A DNA stretch of 64,000 nucleotides, from positions 13,210,141 through 13,274,140 of the forward strand of contig OZ036007.1 in NCBI GenBank assembly GCA_964035015.1. Reading direction: 5' to 3'. Positions 59,056 to 64,000 of the stretch are shown one piece after another (within the stretch, counting starts at the first letter, position 1; the number at the start of each line of letters is the position of its first letter). The notes beneath the pieces were generated by a model. It was not told the DNA's origin. It searched no databases and saw only the letters and a list, made by a program, of their open reading frames with translations. This stretch comes from Corallium rubrum. Taxonomy: Eukaryota > Cnidaria > Anthozoa > Scleralcyonacea > Coralliidae. The position numbers and the translations under genes are program-made.

Positions 59056-59770
59056 ACAGGATACCCTAGGAAGCCATTTCAAGAATTTGTTACCGCTCGC
59101 TCAATTTTTTCCCGATTTGTCTCAAATTTGCACCAAATGTAGTTAAGTATGTGACGGACACTATCGTATTATACAGTAATTAAGAAATAAAATATTGTTG
59201 CAGATATACTCATCAGTTTAAAATCACAGTACCTTCGCGCCGCGGTTTAAGGCGGTCTTTGGTTTTACCCAAAAGCTCTCAATTTATCATATTTACACTT
59301 CTCAATGTTTGTTCTAAAAAAGTGTGTTCACGCGAATTGAGCGATCGGTAACAAATGGACGAATATTTATCCAGCACAAATCGCAATTCGTCCGCTTTCG
59401 TAGGTTGGCGAAAATTCGACCGGATTCGTGTCAAAAATTTGAGCGGATAGGCGGATCTCGTGTGAACGCGTCGCCTTTTCGGACGAATTTTCACTGCAAA
59501 AACTTTCGTCCGGTCTCGTGTAAACGGGGTCTTAGTTTCAGAAAAATATTTTCTTCTTTTTAAATAGGACAGGCTTGTTTTAATTATGGTAAAATAAATT
59601 TAATGAAAAAACTAAGAACATCATATAAGAGCATCCGTATAGACCAATCGTATAGACCATCGTTTACAAATTTCTCCTGACGAAGGGCCTTCGCTCGAAA
59701 CGTCGAGAAGATTTTTTTCTCTGTTTTTCAGGCCAACGTGACTTAACCCTGGTAATATTTATTTATACCG
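59056..59770. other. Non-coding DNA with a MITE end and a hammerhead-like motif
   Basis: GTCTCGTGTAAACGGGGTCTTA near 59512 matches an end of the MITE at 28.3-28.7 kb. At 59672-59709 a hammerhead-like fold is seen (TTCTC, CTGACGA, hairpin, GAAA, CGTC, GAGAA). No gene. Confidence 0.6.
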
Positions 59771-60013
59771 GTAGTATATAGAGAACCTTATAGATCAGTC
59801 GTAAATAACGTACATTTTCCTTCGAGTTAGGTCCAGTGTTACTACATACAGGAGGAAACCGGAGTACCCGACGAAATGCGATGTTTGGCAAAGTCTTCTC
59901 GCATGTGACCAAATGTAGTGTTAAACTGATAACTGCACCGAGTAGTGTAGAAGCAGTGTCGAACCCGTGTTGCATAGGTGAAAGGCACATGCCGTAATCA
60001 CTGTGCCGCCAAC
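59770..60013 (-). mobile_element. tRNA-like SINE
   Basis: On the minus strand, GGCGGCACAGTGATTACGGC resembles a tRNA A-box region and CACGGGTTCGACAC a B box, about 35 bases apart. It is followed by GGGTACTCCGGTTTCCTCC, the central word also seen in the 5S-derived SINE, and GTAACACTGGACC. It is transcribed by RNA polymerase III if active. The 3' tail is unclear. Confidence 0.6.
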
Positions 60014-60488
60014 AGTTGTAAAATTGTTAAAGATCATAAAAAACACTGTTTTTTAGCTAGAGTGTTTGGTCTTGGTTAAGAAGCGTTTAAGCTTAAGATG
60101 GCACAAGCGTTTAACAAAACTCTTTTGACTTTTATATACACTTAGTATATAATATAATCCATGCAGTGTTAGTTTAAAAAACGTACCTCATTTTTGTTTG
60201 ATGAAACAACCTGATCACTTTAGACGTATAGAATTCTTCTTGTCGATGTTAATATCTAATTCTGAAGAGTTGCACGTCGCTTTTTTATTCTGGTCAAGCC
60301 GTTTTATAAATATTTAAGTACCATATGGTATACCATGGCCAATTAGTTGTCGTTAGGTGTTTTATACACTAATCCTTTTAACTGCTTGATGATTGGTTTT
60401 AAGGAAACGTTTAAGAAGCGGGGTTTTTTTTCATGTCACATAAAACTGGTCAAAAGCGCTCAAAACAATTTTCGTTATCTATTTATAA
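60014..60488. other. AT-rich non-coding DNA
   Basis: No gene or repeat recognised. Confidence 0.6.
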
Positions 60489-61633
60489 CAGGCACGTAGC
60501 TATACGGGGGGGGCAAAGGGGGGCGACCGCCCCACCAAAATTCTTTCTTGCCTCCCCCCCCCCCAACCAGAGACTGCATGCCCAAAAAACCGTGATAACT
60601 GGAACGCTAACGCGTAAACCAAAAGGTGAGGCAAAAAGTTCCAGGCAAAAAGTTTCCCATTGTTGTGCAGTGCTGTTGTTGTTTTATTTACTATGTAGCA
60701 GTCCAAAACTACACAGTAAATTAAGCTAGGATGGAAACAGCCAGCTGTAAAGGTGAGAACAAGAGTGCAAATTTTCTTATCTAAAATACATTTTCGCTAT
60801 GCAAAGCTTCAATCAACATGAGAGTGAGAAAGCTATTCTTGTACGAGTCTCAGGACGTACTGATACTTGATATTTCATAATATACATCTAATGTCATTTT
60901 CTCATTCCGCTCCTTTAATTTTTTGTTTGAATCTCTTAAACGGCCTCTGACAACTAGATTGTTTATTTTTCACGTTTACTCATGTTTTCGGTACGAATGC
61001 GAATGCTTTTTAAACAAAATGACACATGAAACTGGTACTAATGGCATATTCTACACTACGTTTGTGTTGATGTTTTGTCATCCTCTTCGGAGTAACGAAA
61101 CTCTAATATATGGTTTATATTATAACGAAAAGTTTGATTTAATTTCTTGACTGACAAACTTCGTGCACGTTTTGTAAAGACAATAATGACTTTTACTATA
61201 GCAACAAATAAACAATTACTGCATGATTAGCTCGACAGCATAGCACAACCAATCAAAATTGAAAATACACGTTTGGCAAAGCGTGCTAAAATGAAGCAAT
61301 AAATATTAATTTTTCAAACCTTTTCGAGACTTCGCGGTTCGCTCAAGACCGGTGGCCGTGTCAAAAAACATTTTGTACCTGCAAATCGCACAGGGGCCTA
61401 GAAATTTGCCTCACTTTTTGCCCCACGAATGACTGGACGTAATTAGCGTTTCAGAGAGAGTTCCAGGGTATAAACCATGTGACATGCAGACGGGGAGGGG
61501 GGGGGGGGGGGGTGTGGTAGCGTGATTGCATTTTGAGGGCTCAACTTTTGTACCTTTCCACTTACCCCCCCCCCCCCCCCCCCCCCAAAATAAAACTTGC
61601 CCTCCCAGATTTCTTAGTCTAGCTACGTGCCTG
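60489..61633. mobile_element. hAT-like non-autonomous element, 1.15 kb
   Basis: CAGGCACGTAGCTA at the left pairs with TAGCTACGTGCCTG at the right. The flanks share ttata but no perfect 8-bp duplication. G- and C-runs (60508, 61490, 61566) lie near the ends. No transposase. Confidence 0.75.
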
Positions 61634-62107
61634 TTATAGAAAATTACTAAATAGCTAAATATACATAATTCGCTGATAAAACACCAAATTTTGTCCTAAG
61701 TGACAGAGCTTAATTGTGTCCCGAGCCTTGCGTCTGTCGCCAGCAACATATAGTCGAAAGGCACGCAAAGGAAATATGCTAACACTGTGCTCCCTTGCAT
61801 GGCAGGGCATGAAATCGTGAAAACAAATACAAATATAAATAAGTTTTGTGGAAACACCACGTAAAATATTTCTTTGCTTATTTATATTACTTTATCGCCA
61901 TGAAAACTTTCAAAGAATTAATTAAAAAATACAAAGTTAACTAGTTCTGGTGCCTTTCAGGACAATTCTAAAAAATTAAATTACAAATTTTGTTCGTCTA
62001 CTTTATACTTTATATTCTATCATATATATAAGATTGTATAATTTGCTACAGCGTACTTTTGAACAAGTCTATCAGTTCAACAACGCCCTAGGGTCCAGTT
62101 GTATCAT
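61634..62107. other. Non-coding DNA with a rearranged repeat
   Basis: GTTTTGTGGAAACACCACG at 61842 is the inverted end of the palindrome at 57.7-57.85 kb. ATTACTTTATCGCCATGAAA then follows in direct orientation. No gene. Confidence 0.6.
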
Positions 62108-62384
62108 AAGCAGCCCGTGTATGCGATTCGTCTGATATACAATAAGAAGTATATTGCCTTAGATATGTAATCAAAAGGAACTAAATTAGTCAAATTGCGA
62201 TTAAACCTAAAATACCTGATGTAGTGTTGTTCCTTGTTGTATATGAATTAGTCTCATTCTGGTAGTTGTTAACATCAGTGGTGGGTTTGCGGTATGTATG
62301 CTCTCCCCAGACTTTCACGGAATATTAGATATCCTAATATTCCTTGCAAGTATATATCAGACGAATCGCATACACGGGCTGCCT
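62108..62384. mobile_element. MITE, 277 bp
   Basis: AGCAGCCCGTGTATGCGATT is mirrored by AATCGCATACACGGGCTGCC. Flanks carry GTTGTATCA and GTTGTATAA. Confidence 0.8.
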
Positions 62385-63407
62385 GTGGTTGTATAAAACT
62401 CTTAACGACAGTTTAACTTTACTTCAAAAACTCAATAATTTGTGAGGAAAACACAAAGTCCGTGGTTTTATATCTGATAAAGAAACCTGATTTACATAAA
62501 CTTTAGCTTTGATTTTCTCGGCTTAGACAAGGTTATTTTCAAACTCACCACGCCATTGAACTTACCAAATGGGTCGTTTGTGAAGCTATTTAAAACATTC
62601 GCAGTACGTGTTTTATCACATCTAAACTCGGCTATCGCCTCGTGTTTTAAATCTGATAAAACACTACTGCTCATGTTTTAAATACTACTTATGAAATTCA
62701 TTGATAATTCATGACGAAAATTCAAAAGAACTTAATGTTTAATCAGCATCTTTAAATACGGATAAAACATTGATTAATAGAACATCAATGTTTTATCAAA
62801 GTTAATAGGTACTAGTGGCTCAAATTCAGCTTTTTCTGAGTTAAAATGATCTTATTTAACCTTTCCTACGACTCTTAAACAAAGTGTTTGTTTAAAATGC
62901 CCAAGTGTTGTAAATGCCGATAAAGATCGGCCTCATATTTTAACTATTACATAACGTAGTTAACTTCTTAGAATTAAGGTTTAGCTACAGTTAAAGTTAA
63001 CTATACCGTTTTATACAACCGACCCCAGGGCGTATAGGTGGTGTGCAACCAATCCCTTGAGATTCGAAGGACAAAGATATTTTCGCCATGTTGGATGATA
63101 TTATAATTGCAGATGATGAAAATCTTTTGAAAACGCCAACCAACATGGCGGCAATGATGTAAGATGCACAGCAGCAATTTTTGAAAGCTTTCAATAATAT
63201 TATAAGATATACCATGCAGGCTAAACATGCATATTATTAAATATATAATAAGTTAATAATTACGTATACCGGATATAAAAATGGCATGTAAATGTCGTGT
63301 AAAATTTTACCGGGTACCGATTTCCGGATCCGGCAAGTCTCTAAAATTTATAACATTAAGTTTACGATAAGACTTTTCAATAAAAATTTATAATAAAATT
63401 TTAACGA
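62385..63407. other. AT-rich non-coding DNA
   Basis: A short palindrome (GATAAAACATTGATTAATAG / CATCAATGTTTTATC) lies near 62760-62800. The right part should hold the 3' UTR of the protease gene; no AATAAA is seen on the minus strand close to the stop. Confidence 0.6.
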
Positions 63408-63937
63408 CTAAAGCTGGTTAATGACCCACTGTCGTAGAGTAGGTATGTTGGTGTATACACCGGGGAATCCGGGTGCTGCACAATCATACCCGAAACTCGT
63501 CAAGCCTGCCAGATACCATTTGCCGTCTCGTTGGCACATCATTGGTCCCCCACTATCTCCCTGACAGGCATCAATTGTACCCGTGGTATACCCAGCACAG
63601 ATCATGTCCAGGGAGATGTCAATGTATGGTTTGTAAGTAACTTTGCACTCGGCTCTTGGTACGATGGGGACTACTGCTTCGTGAAGAAACTGAGGGTGGT
63701 CTCTGACGTTAACTGTTCGTGTGCCCCAGCCAGAAATGACGCATTTAGTCCCTGCGGCGAACGCGGTGTCCGCCATACAGATGGGAAGAATGTTCGTCGT
63801 GTAGTTGGCTTTGGTACTAAGGTGGATGAGAGCGATATCGTAGTTTTTGCGAGGTGTACGGTATCCCGGGTGCACCAATATCGCCTTGACTTTAAAATGT
63901 TCCTCTTCTGTTTCGTTGTTCAGGATGTCGTGGTCAC
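63408..63937 (-). CDS. Trypsin-like serine protease (S1), terminal exon
   Basis: An acceptor (cctatccag) precedes 63937 and the frame is open for about 176 codons to the stop at 63408. The exon covers the second half of an S1 domain: GDHD, AILVHPGYR, the catalytic Asp in NYDIALIHL, ISGWGT, MICAGY, the catalytic Ser in CQGDSGGP and GVYTNIPTLRQWVINQL. The Asp six residues before the Ser (DACQGDSGG) predicts trypsin-like cleavage after Lys/Arg. The catalytic His and any signal peptide are on upstream exons outside the window. Probably secreted or a domain of a larger mosaic protein. Confidence 0.9.
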
Positions 63938-64000
63938 CTGGATAGGAAGGCGACGAAAAGTGAGTGAAGTAGAATGAAATGCAGCGAATTGGAGTAATGA

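Overview
The window looks like repeat-rich genomic DNA from an invertebrate animal, most likely a cnidarian. The basis is intron-bearing host exons (a PAN/EGF secreted protein and a trypsin-like protease), many animal transposon families, long (TA)n tracts and no bacterial operon structure. The phylum is an inference from the host exons and the repeat mix. Only three host loci are visible: the last exon of a probable membrane protein (22.6 kb, + strand), a PAN-EGF-fibrinogen-like gene (exons at 58.3 kb and 42.0-42.7 kb, - strand) and the last exon of a trypsin-family protease (63.4-63.9 kb, - strand). Almost everything else is transposon.

0-17 kb: one CR1-like LINE, with an SGNH-esterase ORF1 and an endonuclease/RT ORF2, is cut by three DNA transposons. 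These are a 1.85-kb TIR element, a 3.17-kb hAT-like element and a 4.76-kb element with 400-bp TIRs carrying an apparently intact three-exon HTH plus DDE integrase gene (IS3EU-like). A second, 5'-truncated LINE copy and pentamer microsatellites follow. 16.9-21.8 kb: a complete but decayed Gypsy element with 145-bp LTRs and a 5-bp target duplication. 22-34 kb: the host exon, TTAA-type and hAT-type MITEs, fold-back palindromes, a 1.9-kb minisatellite of about 24-bp units and a 5S-rRNA-derived SINE.

35-38.3 kb: a LINE 3' end, then three tandem 229-bp units each carrying a full hammerhead ribozyme core (a metazoan retrozyme), then fold-back elements between (TA)n tracts. Three of the fold-back or dispersed repeats in the window carry hammerhead-like relics. 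38.8-41.4 kb: a second LINE with a frameshift.

42.7-58.3 kb is best read as one 15.6-kb intron of the PAN-EGF gene. It contains a Gypsy element whose leader was hit by a DIRS-type tyrosine-recombinase retrotransposon with inverted terminal repeats and an internal complementary region. The same Gypsy is truncated by a 7-kb TIR element that is itself full of nested repeats. 58.6-63.4 kb holds a tRNA-like SINE, a hAT-like element and small MITEs before the protease exon. The elements act as independent parasites; the nesting gives their relative ages.
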